A stretch of DNA of 64,000 bases, from contig JACAXG010000075.1 of the NCBI GenBank assembly GCA_018881555.1, positions 3,454,477 through 3,518,476 of the forward strand, read 5' to 3'. The number at the start of each line of letters is the position of its first letter. Position 1 is the first letter of the stretch. Below the pieces are notes generated by a model, which was not told where the DNA came from, did not search any database, and saw only the letters and a program-made list of their open reading frames with translations. This document shows, in pieces, positions 46,640-59,431 of this stretch. Made by a program: the position numbers and the translations under genes. The DNA is from Amblyornis subalaris. Lineage: Eukaryota > Chordata > Aves > Passeriformes > Ptilonorhynchidae.

Positions 46640-49600
46640 GTAAAGTGTGGTATCGATGGCTGGGGCTTGTCTGCTCCCTCTTGTTTCAGAGTCCACCTTT
46701 CTTGAGCTCACTCTCACCTGATGACACACATTTGTGTGCCCCAGCTGTGTGTTAAAGCACAACCTGCCAGTCTCAATGCTGGTAGGAAGGAAAGGTTTCA
46801 GAACCCTCCTGTTCAACAGAACCATCAAAAAAATGAGTGACATCAGGGCAGCAGTCATGACATGACAGAGACTTGAGAATAACTCAAGTCCCCCAAAATA
46901 TCATCCTGTAATTTTAGTATGAGAGAGGGAGGGGAGGATTGCCATCAAAACCTTCATGCATTGCACCAGGAAACCTGACATTGTGATATGGGATGAGTAA
47001 TCGTTCTTCCTAATCTGAAAGTATCCGGTTATGATGGAAGGAAGGGAGGAGATTTTACCTCTACGTGGGGGTGAGGAAACCTCTGAGCAAAGTCAGTGAC
47101 TTCTCAGAGGTGTGAGCAGAGTGAGTAATACGCAGTCGGTTATAATTCCACCTCCTTTATCTGCTGGAAGTTTGATTTGTGTTTTTGCTTTGACTCTCTT
47201 TGAAAAGTCGCTCTGAGTATTGTAACTCAAACATTTCAGGGTAGGTTGTTTTTCATTGGCTGTGTGGTGCTTAATCACTGATGGTGTTTTACAGGCATCA
47301 GATAGTGTGGGGATTTTCCCTTCCATAAAGCAATTGGCAGGAAAAAGAAATAAATTGAGACCTTCAGACTTTTGCATATGGGGTGGAGATAGAAACAGAG
47401 ACAGGAGTCAACGTGCTTTTCCAGAAGGTGACCGGCAAAAACGTGATTTGGTTTGGTTCCAGGTGTAGATCCCTTTGTACTTTGACACCATCAGACTGTC
47501 ATCCACCTCTGCATCTGTCAGAGTTATGCATGTGATGACTGGCCACCTCAAAATCTGTTTGCAAACATATTTATAGAAAAAGTTTTAGTCAGAAGGCATT
47601 TAATTACATACTACCACTCAAACATAGCACAAGTGGTACCCAAATTGCTTTGGTGAGATGCATTAATTACCAGTTGTCAAAAGGAAATGTTCTGAAACTT
47701 AATTTAAAGCTGGCCTTTCTGNTCGAGAATGAAGTGAAATGTCCTTTAGCATGAAAGTAGAGTCAGGAATCTTTTAAAAGTTTCTCTTGGCCTGTCTTGA
47801 CTTTTAGTCTCTCCAAAGTCCATTGCTGAGGCCCAGATCCCTTCCTGGCAGCTTCTGCCTTGGCTTTACCCTGCCAAGGAGACCCACTGGGTGATTTTCC
47901 TGCTGAACCTCTGCAAGGCAGCGTAAGCAGCTGTTGAGTCTCTCTCCTTGCCTCATCTACTCGCTCCTGCTGATTTGCATGAGGTCTGGAGACCTTGGTG
48001 GAAAATAGTTGCTTGTCTAATCAGCCCAGAGCTGTTGGAAGCCAGATTGCCAAGAAAGCAAATCCGGTGTGTTGTAATTGCTTACAGGGAGATGTTTGGT
48101 ATTGACGAGGCTGGCTTGCCTAAGGGGTGGGATTTTTGTTCTTACAAGACTCATTTTACTCCTGTCTCTTCAGCTTACAAGGTGAGATTTAGTGAGGCAT
48201 CAGTACTTGTCCTTTTCTCAGTTTCCCTGCCTGTTGAGAGTGGTTTTTTTAATGATGCATGGAGGTTTCACTGAAGAGAGTCCCTTGTCTGAGTGTGCAC
48301 CAGATCTCTGTGAATTAGTCTTAATATCAGCAGACCAAGAGACTGAGGGATCAGTGTGTCACCTTCCTGAGCAAAACATCTGTGCCACCACAATTAAATC
48401 AGTGATGTGGAGAGCGTGGCTGGCACAGTGTGTGCAGCTGCTTCCTTTCTGGGACACCGATAATCCATGCTCAGCTTCCATTCCCATGTGTGTCGTGACT
48501 TATCTCTGGCACACAAAATTAGAAGGGGTAGAGAGCGGACATAACTTTCCAGTATGGAATTGCTGCCTATGGATGCAATAGTATTTCAAGTGTCTCCAAG
48601 AGCATTTGCTAGGAAGGCTGACTGACCTTCCTGACCTGCCTTTTTAATTCATCAGCGGCACTAGGATCCAGCGTGAAGAGTGAATGGGTAACAGGAAATA
48701 ATTAATGCTCACACCCATTTCTCTAATCACATCTCCATCAATGGGAATCATTGGCANATTGACTAGATATGGTACCAGCTGTCCATGCTCCTCTCTCTGG
48801 GCGGTCCTGTGCCACCTGGCAAACTTCTGTGGGATGGTGGGCTTGCTTTTCCACAACAAACAACGCTGGAGGAGGCCAGAAAGGGATGTAACTTCCCTGG
48901 GGCTTTTGCCATCTCTGGAACAGTGTGAATCGCTTTCCACATCCCACCCTCGCCCATGCTTTGCACCTTGCCTGCCAGCTCAAGGAAACAAAAGCATCTG
49001 CTCTGCGCAGGACAATGTGATAGGAAGCAGCAGCCCTGCCGTGAATGCCAGCAAAGCCAGCTCTTCACAGGACAGGATGCGATATCTTTGTGCTGATTCT
49101 GGCGTGTTACAGCCTTTCCTTTTGGTTTTTCTTAATCCAGGAAGCTTACAAAATGCCTTGTGTGTTTGGGGCTGAAAATGCTGCAAGTCGATTAAAGCTG
49201 GCCAGGGAAGCAATCCTTTACTTTCCAGCTCTGGAGATCCCAAAGCTGGCAGGGGAATGGGGGGAATGTGGTAAACTTTCTGAGGATGAGGGATAATGCA
49301 GCTCCTTGACTGAGCCTTGCAGAAAAGGGTTGTCTTAGAAACTTCCTCTCTTTAAGTACTGAGGTAATCCAGTAGTCCAGGTGATGTTTTTTTAAACTCG
49401 GGAAACTTTGGCTCTTAAGCTGGTCCCTGAATTACTGGCCAGTAGTAGGTGGGAACTGTTACATTTTGGAGAGGGAAAAAGCTGAGGTGAAGCATCTTTC
49501 ATTTCAAACTAAGATATGTGGACGCCTCATGAGTTCAGTACTTGCTGAGCTCTTCCAGGATGTGGGCAGGAGATGCAGAGGGACCTTTGCTTGTTGACTG

Positions 49601-51249
49601 ACTGTTCTCAGTCATTCCCGCTGTGGTAGTAGCTGGAACTGAGCAGTGCTGGCAGGATTTTGCACTGGTGGTGTCGTGGGGAGATCCTGTCGTGGCACTC
49701 CTGGGGAGGACATGCATGTGACGGATGAGTTGGCCTTTCTGGGTAGCCTATCTCCATAAATAACTGCTGTTTAGGGAGGCACGTGCCAGCCACTCCCAGA
49801 CCGGGAACCATGTCCATGAGCAGGAAGCAGCTTCAGGTGCTTGTCGCCGGTGGTACTTTGTGACTTCCTGGTGCTGCAGAGTGCCACAGTTTTTCCCACC
49901 TCCAGTTAAAAGTGCAGTCCCAGAGCACTCACTGAAACAGCATATGGAGAATGAGTCAAGGAGGAAGGAAGAGGAGAGCAGGGAATGCAGCGTCCTGGGT
50001 AGCCCGCTGCACACTAGCTTGCCTCTGTCCTGTCTGGAGAGGGACTGCCCAGCCCTTCAGCCCTGCTCTTCCACCAGCAGTAAAAATCGTTTGGAAACCA
50101 GGTACTCTCGCTGGGCAGCCTTTCCTTTCTCCCCCTTCCCTTTTGTGGCATTTCTGGATGCTGCTCCATGTCCAAGGTTTCCTTATTTCTGAGAGTCTGT
50201 GAAATAACATGGATTCCAGCACCACTGATAAATCAGANAGGGAGGTCAGGGAGATTAACCAGCCTTCCTAGAAACGGTTCTTGTAGTTGATCCTGCTGAA
50301 TATTTGCTCCCTGCAGTGTTGCCTAAACTCATCTTCCTGGCCGTGGGGGAGTGGGAGAGTAAGAGTAAAGGCTCTTCTTCTTGCTGATCTGTGCCACCCA
50401 CCTGGCAGCCTTGCACTCTCCTTTCTGGGAATGCAGATTAATTTTCCATGTAATGATTGAAAAGACAGCCCCTTGCAGTAGATGTTGCTGCTGGCTGACA
50501 CTCAGGGGGTGATGTTGNATCTCTACGGGCCAGGAGCAGTGCTGACAGAAAGGCATCTCACTTGNCTTTGAAATGCTTGATGTTTTAGAAACCTGGGACA
50601 CTTGGCTCTTTTTAAGAAGACTTGAAATCACACTCATGCAGTAAATTTAATTTTCTTTTCTTTTTCCTCAGCCTCTCCAGTAAAAGTGTTGCAAGTGTTT
50701 TCTAGGAAAAAAAANTAAAGGTGTTTGATTTTTCAGGTGGCAGATTTTAGCTACTTTTGGGTGGGGTTGGTACACAACCATATGTGGGCATGTGCTGCTC
50801 TAAGGTGGGACTAAATCTCACTTCAAGAGGAATATTTTTGCCTGGGTAGTAGTTCTCCGCTGAGTAATAAAAGAAATTGAAGATTTCTGGTTTGGAGCAC
50901 GTGGTAGAACAAGATGTTGAACCACGGGGTGGGGTCCATTTCTACCTAGTTTGCCTTGCCTGTTAAAGGAGCAAAACGTACCGAAACACTGTTTATTTCT
51001 GTTAAAAAAGATAACAGAATTTAGCAGGAGAGACCTGTGGTAACACGGGAACAGGTGAGCACACGGAGCAAAGAGCAGCTGACTAAGAGATGACAAAACT
51101 CCCATCTCTGAGTGGGTGGGAGTGACAGTGACAACACTCCGGGTGACGTGTCAGGTTTCTTGGTGGACGTTTGCTCTGGCTGGACAGCCAGGCACTTGCA
51201 TNTGATTTAAAACTATCTTTGTGCATTCACCTTTCCCTCTTGCCCGCAG
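46640..51249 (+). other. SSH2 intron 3
   Basis: 4610 bases between donor gtaaag and acceptor cccgcag. No gene, large repeat or RNA structure recognised. Open frames of up to 156 codons (for example near 48705-49175) show no domain and have equally open antisense frames. Confidence 0.8.
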
Positions 51250-51314
51250 GGGATCTCCAGCAGCACCTGCAGGCCATGTTCATCCTGCTCCGCCCAGAAG
51301 ACAACATCAGACTG
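51250..51314 (+). CDS. SSH2: SSH2 exon 4
   Basis: A 65-base exon. Two bases complete Gly, then come 21 codons DLQQHLQAMFILLRPEDNIRL, ending at phase 0 before gtaggt. The acceptor is ttgcccgcag. The sequence is that of SSH2; the SSH1 paralogue has different residues here, such as VMINLLRCED. This is part of the folded SSH-N region. There is nothing odd apart from a CpG just before the acceptor AG. Confidence 0.97.
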
Positions 51315-54300
51315 GTAGGTTGGGTTTTTGCTTATCTGCTGTGAACCAATACAAAGGTTAAGCGCCACTTGACAAATACACCTGTGTAACTCAGGAAGGC
51401 AGTGGTGTGTGTGTGTGTTTGAGTGGTTTCATCAGCAGGTTCAGGGAGTCTTTGCAACCACAAAGGTAGAAAAGCAGCTAATTGTGAAAGGCCTGCTTTG
51501 GTTGTTCAGTGAGACAAATTGTATGGCTAGAAGGTTGTCTTTGAGCCAAGTACTGAGTGCCTGTGCTCTTAAAAATGATTGTAACAATTGCCAGAGAAGA
51601 TGAGTAAATATCTTGGTGTCCTATTTAAATCAAGAGTAGGTGACTTATATCTGAGCAGCGTGAGCACCTGCCCTTCTACCATAGTTCAGTTGTGTTCCTC
51701 ACTCTGCTCTCCTGACTTTGTGGCATCCCAAAAGGCCACNGCTTAACAGGAAGGAGCACATAGGATCCCCATGGAGCCCTGCACCTATACTGAACCTTGC
51801 TTTTCTGGGCTGTTGCCTCCTATAGTGACGTAATGAAAATTAGGCATTGCTGTTCATACCATTGATATGCAGTCCTGAGAACCTCCAGAAGCCAAACATA
51901 AGCAGTGAGGAATTTGCCTGGGAGATGTTGAAGTGCTCTACAAGGCCAGGCATGACTGCAGTGTGTCTGCACCTCTCATCACTCAGTAGCCTGAAGTTTC
52001 TTTCCTGTGTTTTCTTGGTGCATCTTAGCAACGTCTGCCCAAAGGACTGCCAGCATCACAAGTGTTATTCTGGCACCTCTGGTTTGCTGAATCCTCCTGA
52101 GCTGTTCTGGAGATGGGCTGATTGTATGAGTATAGCTAGGAGACAGNCAAGGTTACTATGGAATGCTTTAACTTCCCAAATGACCACCGAAAATAATTTG
52201 CCATAAGCAAGCCAAAGGACCTACTCCTAAACTTTGCGAGGCACACCTTGCTGTCACTAGAATTTCAGTGAAATTGATGGGAATGGTGGTTCTCAATGCT
52301 TTTCAGAATTTGAGCCAGGGTTAGAACATTGGAAGCTATTGAACAAGGCATTGTTCAGCAATATCACTGGCTACATTGTGTGATTTGGGACAAATTAGCC
52401 TTAACAGCTGAATAAGGACTTTGTGGGCTGAGACATAAACCCTTTTGTCCAGAGCTACATTTGGAATGCTGAAATCTTGCATGAGGTTAAGTTCGATAGT
52501 CTACTTGAATTTAATTGATTCTTGACGAACGAAGGGTGTGCAGGGCTGCAATGGACTCTCTCATAAAACAGCAGAAACAAGTGAGATTTGAAATATAAAC
52601 AGTACTGAGAGAAATGCATTCTCTCCATTTTGTTGGCTGCTGTGATTCGAAGGGCAGGCTCCACAGCTCAGGGGGCAGCAGAGGATTCTAATCCTCTAAA
52701 AACCTACACTTAAAATTTGGAACAACTCTTGTTTCTGTTGGAGCTATTGGCAGAGGTTTTTAGCCTTCCATGAGAGCAGGATTAGAGCAACAGTGCCNGT
52801 GTAAGATCAGTAGGAAGGAGGAAAAGGAGTTAAGAATACAAAGTGGTTGAAATGTTCCTGTAGCTTAGCAGAGCTGGGAACTTGAAAGTTGGACACGGGT
52901 TTTTTTGTCTTCAAATCAAATATCTCCATGAGAAATGTGTTCTTGTATGAAACACCTACTATCATGGAGCATGAAAGGTCAGTATGAACTTCTCGGAATG
53001 TGCTGTTCGTAAGGGCTGGTGAAATATCACATCAGACTTCTGATGACACAAGAATGCAGCAGAAGATAAAGTTGGCTTGTGTTCAGGTGAGCCTAAAACT
53101 AAGAAAAATGTTGCTGGCCCTGGAAGGACTACAGGGGAGGACTTGTTCATGACCAGACTGACAAATAACCTTCCCAAATTGAGGAGAAAGCTAGCTCTAT
53201 GTAGATGAGCTGTTGAGAAAGAACTTTCCATCTCATGACAGTCCCTGAAGTCAGGCCATCCTCCCTAGAGTGACTGGGATTTCAAATATCTTCATTTAAA
53301 AGACATCAGTGCACTTGGTGTTCTCCTGCTGTCAGGTGAGCTTATGAGCTAGCACTTCATGAAAAGGTTAGACATTCATTTATGATTTGATAGACATGTT
53401 GGAGCTCTAATAATATCTTTTGAAGTTGGCTGGTTTCCAATGTCAAATATGCTGTTTCAGTACTCCAGTAACTTCAGTAAAACACGTCATCTGCCCCAAT
53501 CATGGTTCTTTACTTTGTGCTAAGGGTCTAAGTGTTGAAGCCAGAGATCCACACTAAGCCATGCCCTGTTTCTCTTAACTGGNCTCTGAAAATCCCACCC
53601 CACCAACGTGTAGCTACGTGACCTTTGCTCGCTGTTTGTCTCGCCCTGTTCTAAAGGATCTTGCATCAAGACTTCCCATTACTGCTGGCCAAATTGGTTT
53701 AGCAAAACAAGTTAGATTTTGTTAATCCTCTTGCTGCTGGACTGTCCTCAAGAGAAGCAGAACAGAAACTCCTGTGTGGATGCCTCAGACAAGGGGCAGC
53801 TGCGTCTGTCTGCTCCTGTTTTAGGCAAGTNTGTGCTTCTTGTTGAGGTTTGGTTCCTAATGTAGATAATGACTTTAACCACCAAGACCTTGGTGATTAC
53901 TTGCTCTTCTAGGTTGAAGAGCACCTTTCTGTTTTCCCACAAGTGGTTAGTTCTAGAAACAGCCATCTTGGGGAGAATTGGCACCTTGAAGGACTGACCA
54001 CTTTGAGCCGCCGTGTTTCCAAAGGAATCCCAGTGACTCAAGAAGCAAGAAGGAAAATAAGGCTGGTTTTAGCATGACTTATCCTAAGGAGATGGGGTGG
54101 GGCACAGTCTCTGGCTGTACAGAGCACGGCTGTCTGCTGGCATCAGCATTTGGGTAGTTTCTGTTGGTCTTTGGTCCCACTGGGCAAGTCTGGAAGACTC
54201 TGTCAACACTATCTCCTGCCTGCACTTGCTATTCTGCCCCATCACCAGAGCTGCTGCTCCCTGCAATGCCACTGGGAAGCTTTCCCTGCCGCGCTCAGCA

Positions 54301-56011
54301 TTCCCTGCCATAGAGCACTCCAGTGGGTTAGCGACTCTGTTCAGCTGCCAGGCACTGTTTTAACCTTTGTCGTGGACTCCACCACATCTTGTGGTCAAGA
54401 CTTCCTGGCTGGTGGACAGGAAGACAATGAGGAGGTCAGAGGGGGCTTCCTCTGCGCTGGGAGGTGCCCTTCTGACCTCAAGACCAAGTCGAAAACAACT
54501 AAAGGAACGTGTTGGGAAAAGCAGCCTGCTCCTGAGAGATACCATGCCATAGTTAATTTTGAGCTTTTTGAAGGATAAGATGACTGTTTAAACTCGGCTC
54601 TCTGAGCCATGACCTCCTGTGGGGGCCACNGAGAGGTGTCTACACAAGCAGTGCCTCAGGAGGGCTGCTGGTGTTTGAGGAATTTGAGTTCAGCTTGCGC
54701 AGGATGTCAAACACCACTTCAAACTTCAACCACTGGGTTGCAAGGAATTCAGGAACCGAGTCCTGTTGCAGCAGGCAGGGATCTGTCCACAGCACNGGGC
54801 CAGGCTGGGCTGGGACGGCTCCTTCTCACCCATGTTTGCTCTCTGCAGGCCCTGCTCAAAGTTCAAGCAGCAGTTCAACAGTGTGGTAAACACTGAGGCC
54901 AGACAGCGTCTTGGGGTTGGATTGGGCCATCCAAAGTTAAGGTTTAGTATACAGAATTAAGACACTTCCTTTCTAGGGATGTCCTAATTTCTCTAGTTGG
55001 AATCCTGTGACTAAAATAGCTGCAAATGGCTTGGAACAGAGTCCAGAAAGTGTTGCAAGTAAAGGCTGCCTGCTGCAAGTGTTGATAAGCAAAACTTACA
55101 GTACTGGGCTCACTTCCCCGGGCTCCTCATTAACCAGCAGTCTGTCTGCAAGACTTCCTGGAGTCTCTTCAGTTCTCACTTCCTTGTGGCTTCTGGAAGA
55201 GCAGCTCACCTCAGTGCAGCCTTCCAGGAGCTTCAGCATTGGTCTGACATTCACAGCTTAAGTTCCACGGCTGCTCTTTGAATGCTGTCAGTAGTATTTT
55301 ATTTGGGGGAGCTTGGGCTGAACACCAGTCCTGCTACAGCTCTCTTTTGGCACTAGGGTACACAAGATTGTGGCAGGAGCAGTGAGGCACACTGACTTTC
55401 ACCTTCCCTGGGCAATCTGAATCCAGTGAAGAATGCAGCTTAGTCACAGGGATATCTTTTCCTGCCAGGTGTAAGGCAGTACAGTTGCCTCTGNGCTGGG
55501 GAAGTTGCCAGAAGAATTCAAAGGACCAGCAGGAAATCATATGTGAATTAGATCCTGGTTGTCTGTCCAGCTGCCTGGGAAGCTGGTGGAAAGAGATTCA
55601 TTGGAGTTGTTGCAGCACACAGTAGTTTAAAGGAAAGGTCTNGTTCTTGGGATAAAGCCCTCGAGGTGAAGGGCACAGTCAGCACCCATCTGTCTCACTG
55701 ATGATCCACAAAGCTCACTGGGCTGGCACCAGTCAGGGAGCTGTAGGTTGTTCAAAACCAGCCTTGGTGGGACAGAGGAGGGCCTGCAGCCAGGTGTGCA
55801 GAGTGTAATGGGAACATCCCAGCTGATGAGGAAGGCACTGTGTGGGAATAAGGCACTCCTTACCCAGCTGAGGAGCGTGGGACATCTGTACCGGTCCAAA
55901 CTGCATCACTGCTTCTGCGCCTGTCACTCAGCATGAAAAAGTGGCCTGTANAGGTAATAATGTGTGCTTTGTTGACTTGCAGTGCTGATCTCTTCCCCTT
56001 CTTTTCTTCAG
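51315..56011 (+). other. SSH2 intron 4
   Basis: 4697 bases. It contains a (GT)7 run at 51405-51418 and a perfect 8-base inverted repeat at 52680-52697. I found no gene or mobile element that can be named. Confidence 0.8.
51405..51418. repeat. (GT)n microsatellite
   Basis: Seven uninterrupted GT units in intron 4, about 90 bases downstream of exon 4. Potentially length-polymorphic. Confidence 0.8.
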
Positions 56012-56133
56012 GCTGTAAGACTGGAAAGTACCTACCAGAACCGCACTAGATACATGGTGGTGGTGTCCACCAACGGCAGACAAGACACGGAGGAGAGCAT
56101 NGTCCTAGGAATGGATTTCTCTTCCAATGACAG
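56012..56133 (+). CDS. SSH2: SSH2 exon 5
   Basis: A 122-base exon, phase 0 start: 40 codons from AVRLESTYQNRTRY through MVVVSTNGRQDTEES to VLGMDFSSND, then AG of a serine codon. The acceptor is ctttttcttcag-type and the donor is AG/gtactc. This is the core of the SSH-N region, with the hallmark RYMVVV-GRQDTEE-LG-DFSS. The ambiguous base at 56101 is the third position of an ATN codon, where SSH2 has Ile, so it is probably silent. Confidence 0.98.
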
Positions 56134-58535
56134 GTACTCAGGGTGTCCAGGTGGGGGAAGTCCTTGTGCTCACCCCCACACCAAGTTAAGTGTAGAAATC
56201 ACTGTCTGGTGTCCATGTTTTCTGGGGATAGACTGCTTCAGATTTTCCAGCCTTACACCTGTCTTGAGATCCATAATTGCCTTTTTAATTTTTGAAAGGA
56301 GGTGGCAAATGTGAAGGCAACAGTGCAGGTCAGTATTTCCCTCATTCCTCTAAGGCTCAGGCTTCTGTGAGGATGTTCAGTGCCCTTAAATACATCTAAA
56401 TGGTGAGGTCCTCAAGCCCTACATTTGCACACCAGAGACAGGGACAATTTGCATGCAAAGAAAGAAAAAGCTGCAATTAGAGAAGCTGGACCTCAGGCTT
56501 CAGGAGAGCAGGTAATAAGAAAGTGNCTGTCAGGCAGCCCCTTGCCAAGGTCATGGCACAAAGGGCCTGATGGGAATGTCAGGGTTGGTGATGGCAGACC
56601 TTGCACACCGTGTGCTGTCCCCAGGCAGCAGTGTGTCATCAGGGTTTAGTGCTTCTGCTTCATTAGTTTAAATTCTTGCTGACCTTTCCACAAGGCTGCA
56701 GAATATGGCTGGGATGCAGCCTTTGCTGCTGGAGGGCCTGTAAGCCAGGAGACAGCAGCTTCGGGGTAGAAACTTCGCATTTAGAAAGGGACAGTGGGCA
56801 CTTTGGAGAGGGCATGGAGGCACATGATGCTCTTAAAAAGAGTTTTAAGTAAATCTTGATCTACACCGGAAGACAATCATCTGCATATTCAACCAATTTT
56901 GGAAGGTTTAATATTCNTGCTTACTGCCAGCACAACTGCTACTGAAATGAGTCTTGCTTTTGAAACTAGTTGGAATAAATTACTTCCAGGTAGTTAGCAG
57001 GGTCACTAGAAAATATTTTTGAACTGTTTGGCCAAGAAATTGCCTTCCAAACAGCCTGCTGGTCGCAGCAGCCACCATGCTTGGTTTGGATGCTTAGCTT
57101 GGGTGATGCCTGCTGAAACGAGGGACCAGCTTGATGGTCTCTGCACATGTGTGCACAGCTGTGGCTCCNAGATGCTCTTGCCTTGGGGTGAGAATAACTT
57201 GTCCTTGCACAGGTTGCTGTGAGCTTGGAACTCGCAGTTGGCTGTGATGTACCAACACAGCCACCTTTGATAACTGAGAGCTCACTGGTATTCGGTCTCT
57301 AATAACATAGCAGGGTCATTTTAGCTTTCTGCTGGAGTTCCTGGGGTTCTGGATGGTCACTCTGATCCACCCTCCCCGAGCCCACTGGATATTTATAACT
57401 CCATGTAGACTTGTTGCTATGGTCTCTGATAAGAGCTTGCTGAACAGTATCACTAAAAATACCCCGGCCACCTTGGGAAGCCTTTTAAAAACACATCTTT
57501 CCATGAGCTCATCTCATGTTGTCACCAGAAATAGCTGCATGCTGCAGTGTCTCCTGGTGCTGGGCACCAGGCGTGTGCATTTCCAGGGCTCNGTGTCCGA
57601 CCCTCCAAAGCCTGGTCCTGCTCTCTTCCCACACTTCTCATGAGCTGGAGACTGGCAGGGGTGTTGGAGCCTGGTGGAAATCTGAGAGCACCTGGTGCAA
57701 AGCATAAGAGCAGGAGGCAGTTGAATTCAGTTCTTCTTCAAGATGCTGCTTTGATTGTGGAGCAGTTTTGCAGCTTGATGAGATTCAGCTCTTTGGTTTG
57801 ACAACCCTGGAGCAGGTTGTGTTGGGTTCCCACGCCCCTGCCTTTTTTCCATTGCTTGATTTCTGTTTTTAACTTTGCTTTTTTGCTCAGCCCTACAGAA
57901 AACAGGTGACTGTGAGGGCAAAAAGAGCAAAGCAGCTGAGAGAGGAGTGGGATTGCCAAGATGTCTCTCTGGGCTGGCTGTTATGGTCGTTCTTGAGGTG
58001 TGGGAGGGTGAAGAAGGGTCAGGAGTCAACCACGGGTGATAGGCTGTGATTGCCAACCTGCCATGCTGCCAGTCACCCTGCTATTGCACTGCTCTGCTGC
58101 CCATCCCCAGCAGTTGTGGCTGAGGGACAAACAAGAAAATAAATCTGTGGATTGCAAACTCAGAGCTAGAACCAAACCTCTTGAGCCTGAGAGGGACTAA
58201 TCTGTAAAGAAAGCCTTGAGCTGACCAAAGACTGTGAGCCCCCTCTGGCCTTCTGCACAAAGTTCAGTGTTCTGGATCCTGTTTGCTCTTCTCCTGGGTG
58301 TGTTAACCCTTTAAGCTTGCTTGAAGGATACTGCTGTACTCCTNATGTGGTTAGTGATCCTTGCCAGACCCCCGTAGAACAACACTGGCCCTGTGTGTCA
58401 CTGAAGCAACAGTGGGATTTTTCTTTTTCGTTTTTTTTTTCCTAATGAATACAAAAATATGCAACTATTGCCATGAAATTAGAACAGTAACATGGTGCTG
58501 TAGTAGATAGAATGACCTTCTCTTTCTTACTGCAG
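56134..58535 (+). other. SSH2 intron 5
   Basis: 2402 bases between gtactc and ctttcttactgcag. Ordinary intronic sequence with short chance ORFs on both strands. No repeat family or RNA gene recognised. Confidence 0.8.
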
Positions 58536-58604
58536 TAGNACTTGTACGATGGGCTTGGTGCTGCCACTCTGGAGTGACACCTTGATCCACCTGGACGGAG
58601 ATGG
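58536..58604 (+). CDS. SSH2: SSH2 exon 6
   Basis: A 69-base exon. T completes Ser, then 22 codons beginning S-TCTMGLVLPLWSDTLIHLDGD, and GG begins a glycine codon before gtgagt. It continues the SSH-N region with its conserved PLWSDT-IHLDGDGGFSVS block, whose second half is in exon 7. The N at 58539 is the third base of an AGN codon. Family conservation says Ser (AGC or AGT), so it is again a likely silent position. Confidence 0.97.
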
Positions 58605-59365
58605 GTGAGTGCCTTTTGTGTGTTCTAGGGCAATAGAACTTACAACAAGGTGTATGGGGAAGGATTCCAGTGCTTGCAGAGCCCTCACAGGTCCAGCAGA
58701 CCTCCTCCGTTGACCTGTATCGGGTTAGTAGGCTCAAAGGCCCTAAATCACAGTGGTTGTGGCAGGGAACGCCAATAATTGACTTATCTGTGAATAAACA
58801 CGCACTGAGACAGTGGCTTATGTGTGTGTTTAAGCTGGAGTAAAGGAGCTTTTANTGGCGAGTGGGTGTGTAGTGAAAGCTCCTTAAAGGGATCCTATTA
58901 TGTGTTCCTCCATCACGCTTGCAGCAGGCAGTGCTCAGCCCAACATAAAGCAAGAATGATGTTTCTCTGCCAAATAGACACCTGACTTGCAGACTCCTGT
59001 TTGTGCCAGTTACTCAGGCTGTCCAGTGCAGTGCATGGAATGACTTTTCTTTCCTTGGTAGCTGCCCCAGGATCTCTTTAGCTGGACTCTGTTGCTCCCA
59101 GCTGTGGCACTGAATTTGTGTTGCCAAGGTAAACAGCACAGCCCAGCACTGTCCCACTGTCTTAGTTTCGTTCCCAAAGAGCAGCTGCTTAAAAAAGTTA
59201 TCTTAGAGCTTTTAGTGTGCTATTTTGATCTGTTTGCTAGCTGAACTCAGCAGTGTATGCATAGGGCTAGACCTTTGCTGTTCTAATGTGCTGCAGACTG
59301 TCAGTTATTAACTAAAAAGTGACTTTTGGGACACATTTTTACTGTGCCTTTTTTCTTCTCACCAG
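58605..59365 (+). other. SSH2 intron 6
   Basis: 761 bases between gtgagt and ttcttctcaccag. No feature seen besides one N. Confidence 0.85.
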
Positions 59366-59431
59366 AGGGTTCAGCGTATCAACAGATAACAGGGTGCACA
59401 TATTCAAGCCCGTGTCTGTACAGGCAATGTG
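59366..59431 (+). CDS. SSH2: SSH2 exon 7
   Basis: A 66-base exon. A completes Gly, then 21 codons GFSVSTDNRVHIFKPVSVQAM, and TG begins a tryptophan codon before gtaagt. The tract FSVSTDNRVHIFKPVSVQAMW is diagnostic for Slingshot proteins, and the DNRVH variant is that of SSH2 (SSH1 has AGRMH). SSH-N region. Confidence 0.97.

Noticed and set aside
48705..49175. 156-codon plus-strand ORF in intron 3
   Set aside because: No domain, contains an undetermined base, and three minus-strand frames are open over the same interval.
52661..52710. tRNA-like stretch (cagctcagggggcagc followed by gaggattctaatcctc, resembling a D-arm and an Arg-TCT anticodon arm)
   Set aside because: The anticodon loop would have only six bases, there is no GGTTCGAATCC-type T-arm after it, and no acceptor stem pairs. 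The 8-base inverted repeat at 52680-52697 explains the resemblance.
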